A stretch of 64,000 nt of DNA, taken from assembly GCF_029952955.1 (NCBI RefSeq), contig NZ_JASATX010000002.1:124001-188000 (forward strand), given 5' to 3'. A program made the translations under genes and the position numbers. The first letter of the stretch is position 1; each line of letters opens with the position of its first letter. Below are positions 19,826-27,988 of this stretch, one piece after another. The stretch is from Ruicaihuangia caeni. GTDB taxonomy: Bacteria; Actinomycetota; Actinomycetes; Actinomycetales; Microbacteriaceae. The notes below the pieces were generated by a model. The model searched no databases, was not told the origin of the DNA, and saw only the letters and a list, made by a program, of their open reading frames with translations.

Positions 19826-19844
19826 TTAGCGCAGGCTAACCTAA
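19826..19844. promoter_or_regulatory. IdeR/DtxR iron box
   Basis: TTAGCGCAGGCTAACCTAA matches the DtxR/IdeR consensus TTAGGTTAGGCTAACCTAA at 16 of 19 positions, the right half perfectly. It lies 25-43 bases upstream of the adenylation-acyltransferase start and implies expression when iron is scarce. Confidence 0.8.
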
Positions 19845-19891
19845 CACCTCCGCGGTGAGGGTGGGGCAGCTTCACTCTTCTCCGAACGTCC

Positions 19892-21073
19892 TCAGAACGT
19901 CGCGAGCGGCCAGCCGGTGTATGCCTCGGCGAGATACGTGCGCCCGGCGCGCGATGACGTCACCGAATGCAGTTCGCCGAAGCGGCGCTGGAGATCGAAC
20001 TCGGTGGCGTCGGGCGCGGCGTGCAGCATGCTGGTCATCCACCATGAGAAGTGCTGGGCGCGCCAGATGCGGTCCAGCGCGCGCTCCGGGTAGGCGTCCA
20101 GGTGGGCCTCGGAGCCCGTTTCGTAGAACGACTGCAGCGCGCCGCTCAGCAGCAGCACGTCGGCGACGGCGAGATTGAGGCCCTTCGCCCCGGTGGGCGG
20201 CACGGTGTGCGCCGCGTCTCCGACGAGGAAGGCCCGGCCGCGGCGCAGCCGGTGCGCGACGAAGCTGCGAAAGCGCAGCACGTCGCGCTGGAAGATCGGG
20301 CCCTCGATGAGGCCGCCGCCCACGCGGGTTTGCAGCGCATCCCAGATCTCCGGGTCGCTCATGCTGGCCGGGTCGAGCTCGGGGTCGCACTGCAGGTACA
20401 TGCGCTGCACGGTGTCGCTCCGCTGGCTGATCAAGGCGAATCCATGCGGCGAGGCGCTGTAGATGAGCTCCGGCGCGCTCGGCGGCGCCTCTGTGAGGAT
20501 GCCGAACCAGGCGAAGGGATACTCGCGGAAGTGGCCGCCTGTGCGAGACCCGGTCACCGTCTCGCGCGCGATCGACTGCGAGCCATCCGCGCCGATCACG
20601 AAGTCGGCGGTGATCTTTAACAAGTGCCCGTCGGCGCCGGTGCCGATCACGCGCGGCGCGTCGCTGTCGGCATCCATGATCTCGGTCGCTGTCGATTCGA
20701 AGCGCACCTCGCCGCCGTCTCGAAGACGTGCTGCGATCAGGTCTTTGAGCACCTCATGCTGCGGGTACAGCCACACCGCGCGTCCGACGAGGTCGGCGAA
20801 ATCGATGCGGTGGCCAGTGCCTTCGAAGCGCAGTTCAATGCCGTCGTGGCGATGGCCCTCGGCGAGCACGCGCTGCGAGACATCAGCCGACGTGAGCAGA
20901 TCGACGGTGCCGTTCTCCAGGATTCCGGCGCGGATGGTCTGCTCGATCGCATCGCGGCTCCGTCCGTCGATCACGATTGAATGGATGCCGGCACGGTGCA
21001 GCAGATGCGAGAGCATCAGGCCCGCTGGGCCTGCGCCGATGATCGCGACTTGGGTTCGGGCTGTTGAGGCCAT
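19892..21073 (-). CDS. pobA: 4-hydroxybenzoate 3-monooxygenase
   Basis: This 393-residue flavoprotein converts 4-hydroxybenzoate to protocatechuate using NAD(P)H and oxygen. The FAD motif GAGPAGLMLSHLLHRAG is at the N-terminus, and the second FAD motif GDAAHTVPPTGAKGLN is the PobA form. Further PobA-like stretches are RAGILENGTV and WWMTSMLH. The start ATG 21073 has AAGGAGCG upstream; the longer frame is rejected. The IclR regulator lies 76 bases upstream on the same strand. No protocatechuate ring-cleavage genes are in the window. Confidence 0.95.
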   Translation of the reverse strand: MASTARTQVAIIGAGPAGLMLSHLLHRAGIHSIVIDGRSRDAIEQTIRAGILENGTVDLLTSADVSQRVLAEGHRHDGIELRFEGTGHRIDFADLVGRAVWLYPQHEVLKDLIAARLRDGGEVRFESTATEIMDADSDAPRVIGTGADGHLLKITADFVIGADGSQSIARETVTGSRTGGHFREYPFAWFGILTEAPPSAPELIYSASPHGFALISQRSDTVQRMYLQCDPELDPASMSDPEIWDALQTRVGGGLIEGPIFQRDVLRFRSFVAHRLRRGRAFLVGDAAHTVPPTGAKGLNLAVADVLLLSGALQSFYETGSEAHLDAYPERALDRIWRAQHFSWWMTSMLHAAPDATEFDLQRRFGELHSVTSSRAGRTYLAEAYTGWPLATF

Positions 21074-21149
21074 CGGCGCTCCTTCACGACGCGGGACGGA
21101 TGGCAACAGCATCGTGTCGAACCTGCGGCGTTCGGTCGGCGCTTCTCGA

Positions 21150-21917
21150 TCAACGGGAAAGAAAGCCGGTCGCCGCGATCGCTTCGGTGATTCGCGATGC
21201 CGCTCGCTTGAGCACCAGCACCGCCTCCTGGTCGCCGGCCCGCTCACGGGGGAGCACTACGGAGAGCGCCGCGATCACGGTGCCTGAACCGTCGCGCACC
21301 GGAACCGCGATGCCCGACGAGACCTGCTCGATGAACCCCGGTGCCGACGCGAACCCCAGGCGCCGCACTTCTGCGAGCTTCGAACGCAATCGCCGCGGGT
21401 CGGTGATGGTCTCCTGCGACACCTCGCGCAGCGGCCCGGAGAGCACCGCCTCCTGCAATTCCGGCGGGGCAAAGGCGAGCAGCACGAGTCCCGACGAGGA
21501 TGCGTGCAGCGGCAGCCGCCCGGCGATCCGGGTGACGTTGGCGCCGGCGTTCCGTGCGGAGAGCCTCTCGATGAACAGCACTTCGTGCTCTTCCAACACG
21601 GCGAGTTGAGTGTGCTCGCGCACGACCGCCTGCACCTCTGCCATGAATGGCATTGCGAGCTGGCGCAGTCCGAGCGCCCGGGAGCCTCTGGTGGTCAGCT
21701 CCCACAGGCGCAGGCCGATTCGGACCGCCCCGCTCTCGTCGCGCTCGAGCAGGCCCGTTTCGACCAGCTCGCCCACGATCCGGTGCGCCGTGGAGGTCGG
21801 GAGCTGCGACCTTCTGGCGATCTCACTGGCCGTCTGCGAGACGCGGCCGCTGTCGAACGACTCGAGCACGCGCACCACGCGCTGCACCATCGAGTCGCCG
21901 GTCGGTGAGTTGGCCAC
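21150..21917 (-). CDS. IclR family regulator (PobR-like)
   Basis: The 255-residue protein has an N-terminal winged helix (ASEIARRSQLPTSTAHRIVG) and a C-terminal IclR effector domain (RLPLHASSSGLVLLAF, GFIEQVSSGIAVPVRD). Its position directly upstream of pobA on the same strand suggests it controls 4-hydroxybenzoate use. In other bacteria pobR is usually divergent, so the arrangement here is less common. The start is GTG 21917; a GTG/ATG pair nine codons downstream is a possible alternative. Confidence 0.88.
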   Translation of the reverse strand: MANSPTGDSMVQRVVRVLESFDSGRVSQTASEIARRSQLPTSTAHRIVGELVETGLLERDESGAVRIGLRLWELTTRGSRALGLRQLAMPFMAEVQAVVREHTQLAVLEEHEVLFIERLSARNAGANVTRIAGRLPLHASSSGLVLLAFAPPELQEAVLSGPLREVSQETITDPRRLRSKLAEVRRLGFASAPGFIEQVSSGIAVPVRDGSGTVIAALSVVLPRERAGDQEAVLVLKRAASRITEAIAATGFLSR

Positions 21918-22036
21918 ATACGTAGCGTCTCATGCGCCCGACGCGAGGCGTGTGGCGAAGGCGTGCCGCGAAGCCAGGGCGCGCCCGAGCTCTCGTCCGT
22001 TGTACCGGGACCCTCAGCGACTGGCAGGATGACGAC

Positions 22037-23050
22037 GTGATCAAGCGAGTGACCGCGGCCGACGTCGCCGCCCGGGCGGGGTGCACTCCCGCCGCGGTGT
22101 CGCTGTGGATCAACGGAAAGACCGCCGGCCGCATCAGCGACCAGGTCGGCGAGCGCATCCGCGAGGCGGTGGAGGCCCTCGGCTATGTGCCCAACCGCAC
22201 CGCGCAGCAGCTCTCGACCGGGCAGTCGCGACAACTCGCCTTCGTGTTCCCCGACGTCTGGTACACGTTCTTCAGCTACATCCTCGACGGCATCACCGCG
22301 GAGATCGACGAGAGCTGGGACCTCGCACTGACCATGCCGCTGCGGCACGAGCGCGAGCAGGGCGGCGGAACGCGCGCGGCCTTGCAGCGGGCGCTCCGCG
22401 GAGGGCCCGCCGGCCTCATCATTGCAAGCCCCGAGCGCGAGATGCTCGACCTCGTACCACCTGGGCTGCCCACCGTCGTCATCGACGCTGACTCGGCACC
22501 GGAGCACTGCTCGCTGGCCCGCTACGACTTCGAACCGGGAGCAGCCGCGGTCGCCGCTCACCTCTCGGCGGCGGGGCACGAGCGAGTCGGCTATATCGGC
22601 CTCGACCGGCGAGCGGACACGCTGCTGACGCGCCGCGCGCGGTTGGGCGACGCGCTCGAGGCCCACGACATCCGCTTCGCCCTGCCCGATCTGCTGCTCG
22701 ATAACATTCGGGCCGACATGGTGGCCGATCGAGTGAGCGACTGGCTCACATCGGACGTGACAGCCGTCATCTGCGGCGATGAGTCGCTCGCCTATGGCGC
22801 GATCGCCGCAAGCCAACGGCTCGGGCGGTCGGTGCCCGGCGAACTCTCGCTCGTCTCGTTCAACGACCTCGCGCCGGCGTCGCTCATCGAACCCTCGCTC
22901 ACGTCGGTGCACATGCCCACGTATGAGATCGGCAGGCTGGCGGGCCAGATGCTCGCGAGTCGCGTTGCCGGCGGTGACGTGCGTGTCGAGACCGTGCCGA
23001 CCGAACTGGTGGTCCGAGAATCCACCGGCCCTCGCGCTGTACTGCGCTAG
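22037..23050 (+). CDS. LacI family transcriptional regulator
   Basis: This 337-residue repressor starts at GTG 22037. The N-terminal LacI helix-turn-helix and hinge are clear (TAADVAARAGCTPAAVSLWI, then VEALGYVPNRTAQQL), followed by a periplasmic-binding-like sensor domain with the PGELSLVSFNDL motif. The frame continues 35 codons upstream but without a family match. It is divergent from the IclR gene and no sugar genes adjoin it. A LacI-like palindrome at 25959-25974 is a conceivable target 3 kb away. Confidence 0.9.
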   Translation: MIKRVTAADVAARAGCTPAAVSLWINGKTAGRISDQVGERIREAVEALGYVPNRTAQQLSTGQSRQLAFVFPDVWYTFFSYILDGITAEIDESWDLALTMPLRHEREQGGGTRAALQRALRGGPAGLIIASPEREMLDLVPPGLPTVVIDADSAPEHCSLARYDFEPGAAAVAAHLSAAGHERVGYIGLDRRADTLLTRRARLGDALEAHDIRFALPDLLLDNIRADMVADRVSDWLTSDVTAVICGDESLAYGAIAASQRLGRSVPGELSLVSFNDLAPASLIEPSLTSVHMPTYEIGRLAGQMLASRVAGGDVRVETVPTELVVRESTGPRAVLR

Positions 23051-23086
23051 GGATCGAGCCAGCGCGGACGACGGATGCCGGGGCAC

Positions 23087-23126
23087 GCGGATGCCGGGTG
23101 CAGCCCGTGCCGCACCCGGCATCCGC
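23087..23126. terminator. Hairpin terminator after the LacI gene
   Basis: A perfect 15-bp stem, GCGGATGCCGGGTGC (23087-23101) with its complement at 23112-23126 and a 10-base loop, lies between the LacI gene and the convergent surface-protein gene. Confidence 0.85.
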
Positions 23127-23151
23127 TTCGCATGAGCCGATCGGCCGACGG

Positions 23152-24660
23152 CTACGCGGCGGCGAAGCGGCGGAGGCCGATGGTGCCGAGGCCGGTCGCG
23201 AGCAGCAGCGCTGCCAGGCCGAGCATCGGAGTGCTGCCCGTGGAGGCAAGCGCTGCCGCGCTCAACCCCGACCCGGCTGTCACCGCTGACTCGTCGAGCT
23301 CGATGACGAACCCGTCGCGCTGAGCCGCAACGACCGCTTCGGTGCCGGTGGATGGCGGCGTGGCGCTCGGCTGCGCCGGAACCTCAGCCACGGTTCCAGT
23401 GCTGGAGTCGAGCGCAGCATCGAGCTCCACGGCCATGAGCGGAGTGCTCAACGCGAGCGGCGCGCGCATCATGAGGGGAGCGAAGGTCGCCGTACCCTCA
23501 CTTGTCGCCGGTGCGCTCTCAACCGCCACCGCCGTCGAGTTCGGAGCCAGTGCCATCCGGAACGTCGCCGGAGCAGAGCGAACCGTAGCGGTGCCCGTCG
23601 TGCCCACGCCGACCAGTCCGGCGTCCGATGCCTCACCGAGCACGACTTCCACGCCGCCAGCGCCGATGACGCCTTCCTCGATCGGGTTGGTCAGCACGTC
23701 TGCGTCGAGCAGCTTGCCTTCGTCGCCCAGAGCCGCCGCGCGGATCACTGCGTCCTCGGGGCTCGTTCCCAGCAGGTCGAGACCGATCCACTCGGCATCG
23801 CCCGCACCGGGCTCGATGATCGCGGTGTCGAACACATCAACCCCGATCGCGTCTTCTGCCGGCATGCCATCGGGCACCGTGCCGTCGAGCACCGTGCCGT
23901 CGAGCACCACGCCGTCGAGCACGCCGCCGTCAAGCACGGAGCCGTTCAGCAGCGCTTCTTCGCTCAGCGCACCTGAGTCGCCGAGCACCTCGACGCTGTT
24001 CCCGTCCACCTCAGTAGGCGCGGTCACGATCGGTGCGACTTGCGTGCCACCGAGCAGTGCGTTCTCGCCTGAGGTGACGGTCGAGCTGTCAGCCGGCGCT
24101 CCAGCATCTCCAGCCGTTCCCTCCGGTGCGGTCGAGGCTGCGTCACCGAGCACGCTCAGCGAGTTGCCCTCCACGGCGATGGGCGCGACGACGACCGGTG
24201 CCACCTGGGTGCCGCTCGCAATGCCGTCATCGCCCGAGGTGCTGGTCGTGGCGTCGCCGGGCGCGAGGTTCGTCGCCTCGGCATCCGAACCGCCCGCCGC
24301 GCTCGAGTCGCCCAGCAGGCTGATGGCGTTGCCGTCGACCGAGATCGGTGCCGTGACAGCCGGCGCCACCTGAGTGCCGCTGACCACGCTGTCGTCGCCC
24401 GACGTGCTGGCGGTGCCTGCGTCGGTCGTCGCGCTCGGGTCGCCAGCGCCTTCGCCACCGGCGGCCTCGGCATCGCCCAGCAGGCTGACGGCATTGCCGC
24501 CGACGGAGATCGGCGTGGTGACGACCGGCGCGACCTGGCTGCCAGACGCGATGCCGTCGTCGCCAGACGTCTCCGCGGCGTGGGCGGTGGCGGTGCCGAG
24601 CAGCCAGAGGCCGCCAGCGAATGCCACGCCGCACGCGCTCTTCAACAAGAGCTTGTTCAT
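23152..24660 (-). CDS. Chaplin-like repeat surface protein with LASTG sorting signal
   Basis: The 502-residue exported protein has a signal peptide (MNKLLLKSACGVAF..., cleavage likely after AHA). Four repeats of the form SGDDGIASGTQVAPVV...GNSLSVLGD start near residues 32, 87, 142 and 197, an exact 55-residue period, and resemble chaplin domains without Cys. A VLDG-type short repeat lies around 235-265. The C-terminus is LASTG (471-475), a hydrophobic helix and an Arg pair. This is the LAXTG signal of class E sortases that anchor long chaplins in Streptomyces. The start 24660 has AAGGAA upstream. Cell-wall anchoring is inferred; no sortase gene is in the window. Confidence 0.78.
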   Translation of the reverse strand: MNKLLLKSACGVAFAGGLWLLGTATAHAAETSGDDGIASGSQVAPVVTTPISVGGNAVSLLGDAEAAGGEGAGDPSATTDAGTASTSGDDSVVSGTQVAPAVTAPISVDGNAISLLGDSSAAGGSDAEATNLAPGDATTSTSGDDGIASGTQVAPVVVAPIAVEGNSLSVLGDAASTAPEGTAGDAGAPADSSTVTSGENALLGGTQVAPIVTAPTEVDGNSVEVLGDSGALSEEALLNGSVLDGGVLDGVVLDGTVLDGTVPDGMPAEDAIGVDVFDTAIIEPGAGDAEWIGLDLLGTSPEDAVIRAAALGDEGKLLDADVLTNPIEEGVIGAGGVEVVLGEASDAGLVGVGTTGTATVRSAPATFRMALAPNSTAVAVESAPATSEGTATFAPLMMRAPLALSTPLMAVELDAALDSSTGTVAEVPAQPSATPPSTGTEAVVAAQRDGFVIELDESAVTAGSGLSAAALASTGSTPMLGLAALLLATGLGTIGLRRFAAA

Positions 24661-24741
24661 GACTTGATTCCTTCCTGAGTGAGTTGGCGCGCGGAAGCGC
24701 GCGTAGGTGCCGTGCTCCGCGTGGCGCGGAGCCGGGCCCAC

Positions 24742-25785
24742 TCAGTCAGGGGTGGAGTCGAAGCCGTACGTGGGTGAAGCGGGCACGATCGTGCTCAGCG
24801 GAAGCGATGCTCGTCCGGCATCCACACGCGCGGTCGTTGCCGAATCCGCTTCCGCGGCGGATGTCGAAGAGCCGCCGCCGGAGCCGGTCGCCGCGCCGGC
24901 GGTGCTCACCGTGTTGAAGTCGAGTTGGGCTGGCGTCGATGAACCGGCCACCGCTGGCGCAGCCGAGTGCGCATCGTCAGCGCCAGGCTCGAGCGCTCCG
25001 ACCGTCGCGGCGCGTGGTGCGGCGGATTCGGGCGCCGTCGGTGCGGTCGCTACGTCGAGCGCAGGCGCTGCGGCATCAACCGAGGCCTCGCCAGCGGCGG
25101 CCGGAACCCATTCGAATACTGGGGAGACTACGCAGTCGGCGAAGCCCTGCAATCCTTCGCTCATGTAACCGCCTGCAGCGTCGAGGACCTCGACACCGGT
25201 CGCTACGACCGCCTGCGTGAGTTCATGAAGGGCGACAAGCGCGCCGTCGACGGAGCTGAGAGCAGGGCCGACCGAGATCCCGGTCAAGTCGTCGACTGGC
25301 GCGAGCGCAGGCAGTTCTGCACTCGTCGTCTCGCTTGACTGCTGCACGTCTGAAACGGGCGACTCGATCCGCTCGGCACCGTCGCTTCCACGAACGTCGG
25401 CGACTGAGTCGACGACGGGGGTGGCGGCTTCCACGACCGACTCGACCGCCGGCTCAGCGATCACCGCTATACGCGCGGCGACGTCGTCGGCGGAGGCTGC
25501 GTCGGCGCGCGACACCACCGAGTTGCCGATGGAAGCGGCCACTGCGCCGAGCTGCTCGGCTGCGCTCGCCACTGGCACGGGTGTCTCGCCGGGGGCCGTG
25601 CTCGACTCAGCGGATAAGCGCCCGAGGCCGGCGCCATCGCCGGTGTCATCAGCGGCCTGGGCTGCGCCCGAGTCGAGCAGGAGGGCGAGAGCGGCACCGG
25701 CGACCAGCGCGAGCAGTGCGATCAGCACTGCACGAATCGCGCGCAGAGGTCGTGCAGCCCCGACTGCACCCTCCCCGTAGTCCAC
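24742..25785 (-). CDS. Secreted Ala/Ser/Val-rich protein
   Basis: About 347 residues with a twin-Arg-free signal peptide (RPLRAIRAVLIALLALVAG..., cleavage likely after AQA). The mature part is a low-complexity Ala/Ser/Val/Asp-rich chain with no recognisable domain, except a more ordered middle section (LALHELTQAVVATG-like) holding the only mature Cys. GTG 25785 is preferred over GTG 25836 because it places the basic n-region correctly. It is upstream of, and probably co-transcribed with, the chaplin-like gene 81 bases away. I do not recognise the family; the pairing suggests a cell-surface layer role. Confidence 0.6.
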   Translation of the reverse strand: MDYGEGAVGAARPLRAIRAVLIALLALVAGAALALLLDSGAAQAADDTGDGAGLGRLSAESSTAPGETPVPVASAAEQLGAVAASIGNSVVSRADAASADDVAARIAVIAEPAVESVVEAATPVVDSVADVRGSDGAERIESPVSDVQQSSETTSAELPALAPVDDLTGISVGPALSSVDGALVALHELTQAVVATGVEVLDAAGGYMSEGLQGFADCVVSPVFEWVPAAAGEASVDAAAPALDVATAPTAPESAAPRAATVGALEPGADDAHSAAPAVAGSSTPAQLDFNTVSTAGAATGSGGGSSTSAAEADSATTARVDAGRASLPLSTIVPASPTYGFDSTPD

Positions 25786-25958
25786 CCTCAAACCCCCGTG
25801 GCCGTTGCCGACAGTCCTTGCGGGTGAGTGAAGCACCGACCCTGCGGGGAGACCACCCCCTCTGCGTGATCTCCCAGGTTTCCGGAGGTTCCTTCAAGTC
25901 GCCGCCCAGGACTTGGCAGGCTCGTTCGACTCCTCGCGTTCCACTTCTCGTCGACTTG
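25786..25958 (-). other. Long structured leader of the secreted-protein gene
   Basis: About 170 bases separate the likely promoter from the secreted-protein start. On the minus strand the stretch contains several short inverted repeats, for example GGGAGA pairing with TCTCCC around a 17-base loop. An RNA switch is possible because actinobacterial cell-wall genes often carry c-di-AMP leaders, but I could not match the conserved core of any class with confidence. Confidence 0.25.
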
Positions 25959-25974
25959 CGTTAAGCGGTTAACG
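25959..25974. promoter_or_regulatory. LacI-type palindrome upstream of the Gfo/Idh operon
   Basis: CGTTAAGCGGTTAACG is an inverted repeat (GTTAA/TTAAC arms around a GCGG centre) with the layout of LacI-family operators. It lies in the divergent gap, 41 bases before the GTG of the Gfo/Idh gene. A -10-like TGTTACGGT follows at 25976-25984. Confidence 0.5.
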
Positions 25975-26014
25975 CTGTTACGGTCGTCGCACTCGTCCCG
26001 AAGGAGTCCCCTCA

Positions 26015-27064
26015 GTGCCCGACACGGCAATCGCTGACATCCGCCCCGTCATCGTCGGCTCGGGCTACATCGCCGAGCGCCACATCGCCGCCTTGGCGCT
26101 CCTCGGCATCCGTCCCCTCGCCGTCTGGAGCCCGCGTCGCGAAAGCCGTGAGCGTGTCGCCGAGCGCTGGGGCACGACCGCCGCCGAGTCGCTCGAAGCG
26201 CTGCTCGACACCCCTGGCGCGACGCACGCGCACATCTGCTCGACGCCCATGCAGCACGAGGAGCCCATCATGCTCGCCGCGCAGCGCGGCCTCACGATCG
26301 TGTGCGAGAAGCCTCTGGCGCCCACCCGCGACGTGGTCGAGCGCATCGCCGGCGAGCTGGAGCGCACGGGCGCTTCCCTCTTCCTCACCTTCAATCGCCG
26401 CATGGATGCCGGCATCCAGCAGTTGCGTGCCGCGATCGCGGACGGCCGCCTAGGTCGCGTGGTCTCGGTCTTCGGCTCCTACCGGCAGCAATGGAACGCC
26501 GCGCCCTCGTCGCGTGACTGGCGCTTCGACCCCAGCCTTGTGGGTCCGAGCCGCGTGGTGACCGAAATCGGCTCGCACTGGTTCGACCTCGCCGAGTTCG
26601 TGCTCGGTCAGCGCATCGAGTCAGTCAGCGCCATGTCGGCCAACATGGGCAAGCGGACCTTCGACACCGGCAGCGAGATCGGCGAGTTCGAACCCGAGAA
26701 CGAAGACCTCGTCTCTGCCCAACTCCGCTTCGAGGGAGGCGCGCTCGGGCACGTGTACGCGACTGAGCTCGCACACGGCTCGTTTGACGACATCGAGCTG
26801 CGCATCGACGGCACCCTGCGGTCGGCCGTCTGGTCGAGCACACACCCCGATCAGTTGACGATCTCGCACAAGGTCGAGGGGTCGCTCACGACCGGACTCG
26901 ACTCCGACACGGCCTCGATCGAGAACTGCATCCGCGCCATCTACACCGGCACCGCCACCGAAGCGGGCGTGGCCGGCCTTGCGGATGGCCTCAGCAATGC
27001 CTCGGTGATGGACGCCGTGCGGGCATCGCACTCTGAGAACACCTGGAAGGACGTCATCCGATGA
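26015..27064 (+). CDS. Gfo/Idh/MocA family oxidoreductase
   Basis: This 349-residue NAD(P)-dependent dehydrogenase has a Rossmann start (PVIVGSGYIAERHIAAL), the family EKPLAPT motif with its catalytic-type Lys, and GSHWFDLAEFVLG. Such enzymes oxidise sugars, polyols or their derivatives; the substrate is not evident. It starts at GTG 26015 with GAAGGAG upstream and is the first gene of an operon with an SDR and a BMP-type ABC importer. Its stop overlaps the SDR start as ATGA. Confidence 0.9.
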   Translation: MPDTAIADIRPVIVGSGYIAERHIAALALLGIRPLAVWSPRRESRERVAERWGTTAAESLEALLDTPGATHAHICSTPMQHEEPIMLAAQRGLTIVCEKPLAPTRDVVERIAGELERTGASLFLTFNRRMDAGIQQLRAAIADGRLGRVVSVFGSYRQQWNAAPSSRDWRFDPSLVGPSRVVTEIGSHWFDLAEFVLGQRIESVSAMSANMGKRTFDTGSEIGEFEPENEDLVSAQLRFEGGALGHVYATELAHGSFDDIELRIDGTLRSAVWSSTHPDQLTISHKVEGSLTTGLDSDTASIENCIRAIYTGTATEAGVAGLADGLSNASVMDAVRASHSENTWKDVIR

Positions 27065-27864
27065 GCGGCACCACCGCATCCGTCGCCGCAGCCGCCCCTG
27101 CCGCAGACCCGATCTCGGCCGGAGTGCTGGTCGGCGCCACCGCTCTGGTCACCGGCGCGGCCGGAGGCATGGGCCGAGCCATCACGCGCGCGCTCGCCGC
27201 AGCCGGTGCGAGCACGATCTACGCGCTCGACCGCGTGGCGGCCGACGACGACCACGTCGAGTCGATCGTCGTCGACCTCGCCGACCTCGACACCCTCGCC
27301 GGCACCATTCGGGGCCTCGAGCGCACTCCCCAGATCGTCGTGAATGCGGCCGGCTATTACGCCTGGCGCGAGGGTTTCGAGATCGACACCGCCGACTTCA
27401 CACGCACCTTCGACATCAACGTCGGCGCACCGTTCGTGATCATGCGCGAGGTCGCACGCCGGCTCGAGGCAGAAGGCGGCGTGGCGGATGCCGCGTTCGT
27501 GAACATCGCGTCAGTCGCCGCCAAGCGCGGCTTCCCCAACCAGGCCGACTACGTGGCCTCGAAGGGTGCGCTCGTGAGCCTCACGCGCGCTGCGGCGCAG
27601 GATCTCGCGCCCCGCATCACGGTGAACGCGATCGCACCCGGCACGGTCAACACACCGATGATCGACCAGGTCGCGCGCGATATCGCTGCGAAGACGGGCT
27701 TGCCGTTCGCCGAGCAGCGCGCCGCTCTCACCGCTGACATCCCAACCGGGCGCATGCAGGAGCCGAACGAGATCGCGGCCGCCGTGGTCTTCCTCGCATC
27801 GACCGGTGCGCGCTCCATCTCGGGCGAGACCCTCGCGCTCGACGGGGGAGTCTCGCGCGACTGA
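27061..27864 (+). CDS. SDR family oxidoreductase
   Basis: This 267-residue classical short-chain dehydrogenase has the cofactor motif TGAAGGMGRAI, the NAAG-equivalent VNAAGYY, the catalytic Ser in NIASVAA and YxxxK in DYVASKGA, and the C-terminal GETLALDGG. It is translationally coupled to the Gfo/Idh gene, so both probably act on the compound imported by the following ABC transporter. It has a slightly long N-terminus (about 20 residues before the Rossmann fold). Confidence 0.9.
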   Translation: MSGTTASVAAAAPAADPISAGVLVGATALVTGAAGGMGRAITRALAAAGASTIYALDRVAADDDHVESIVVDLADLDTLAGTIRGLERTPQIVVNAAGYYAWREGFEIDTADFTRTFDINVGAPFVIMREVARRLEAEGGVADAAFVNIASVAAKRGFPNQADYVASKGALVSLTRAAAQDLAPRITVNAIAPGTVNTPMIDQVARDIAAKTGLPFAEQRAALTADIPTGRMQEPNEIAAAVVFLASTGARSISGETLALDGGVSRD

Positions 27865-27988
27865 GCGCGCCGACCGCAGACTCAGCGGGATGCCGGCGCC
27901 ACAGCACACCGGCTCGCGCGACCCAGCTCACAGCATCCGTTCGACCGTCATCAACCAAACTGCACCAGCACCCACTCCGGAGATCGCC

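Noticed and set aside
25786-25958. A c-di-GMP or c-di-AMP riboswitch call
   Set aside because: A short CACGCA-type string and hairpins are present, but the remaining conserved core of either class could not be matched by eye.
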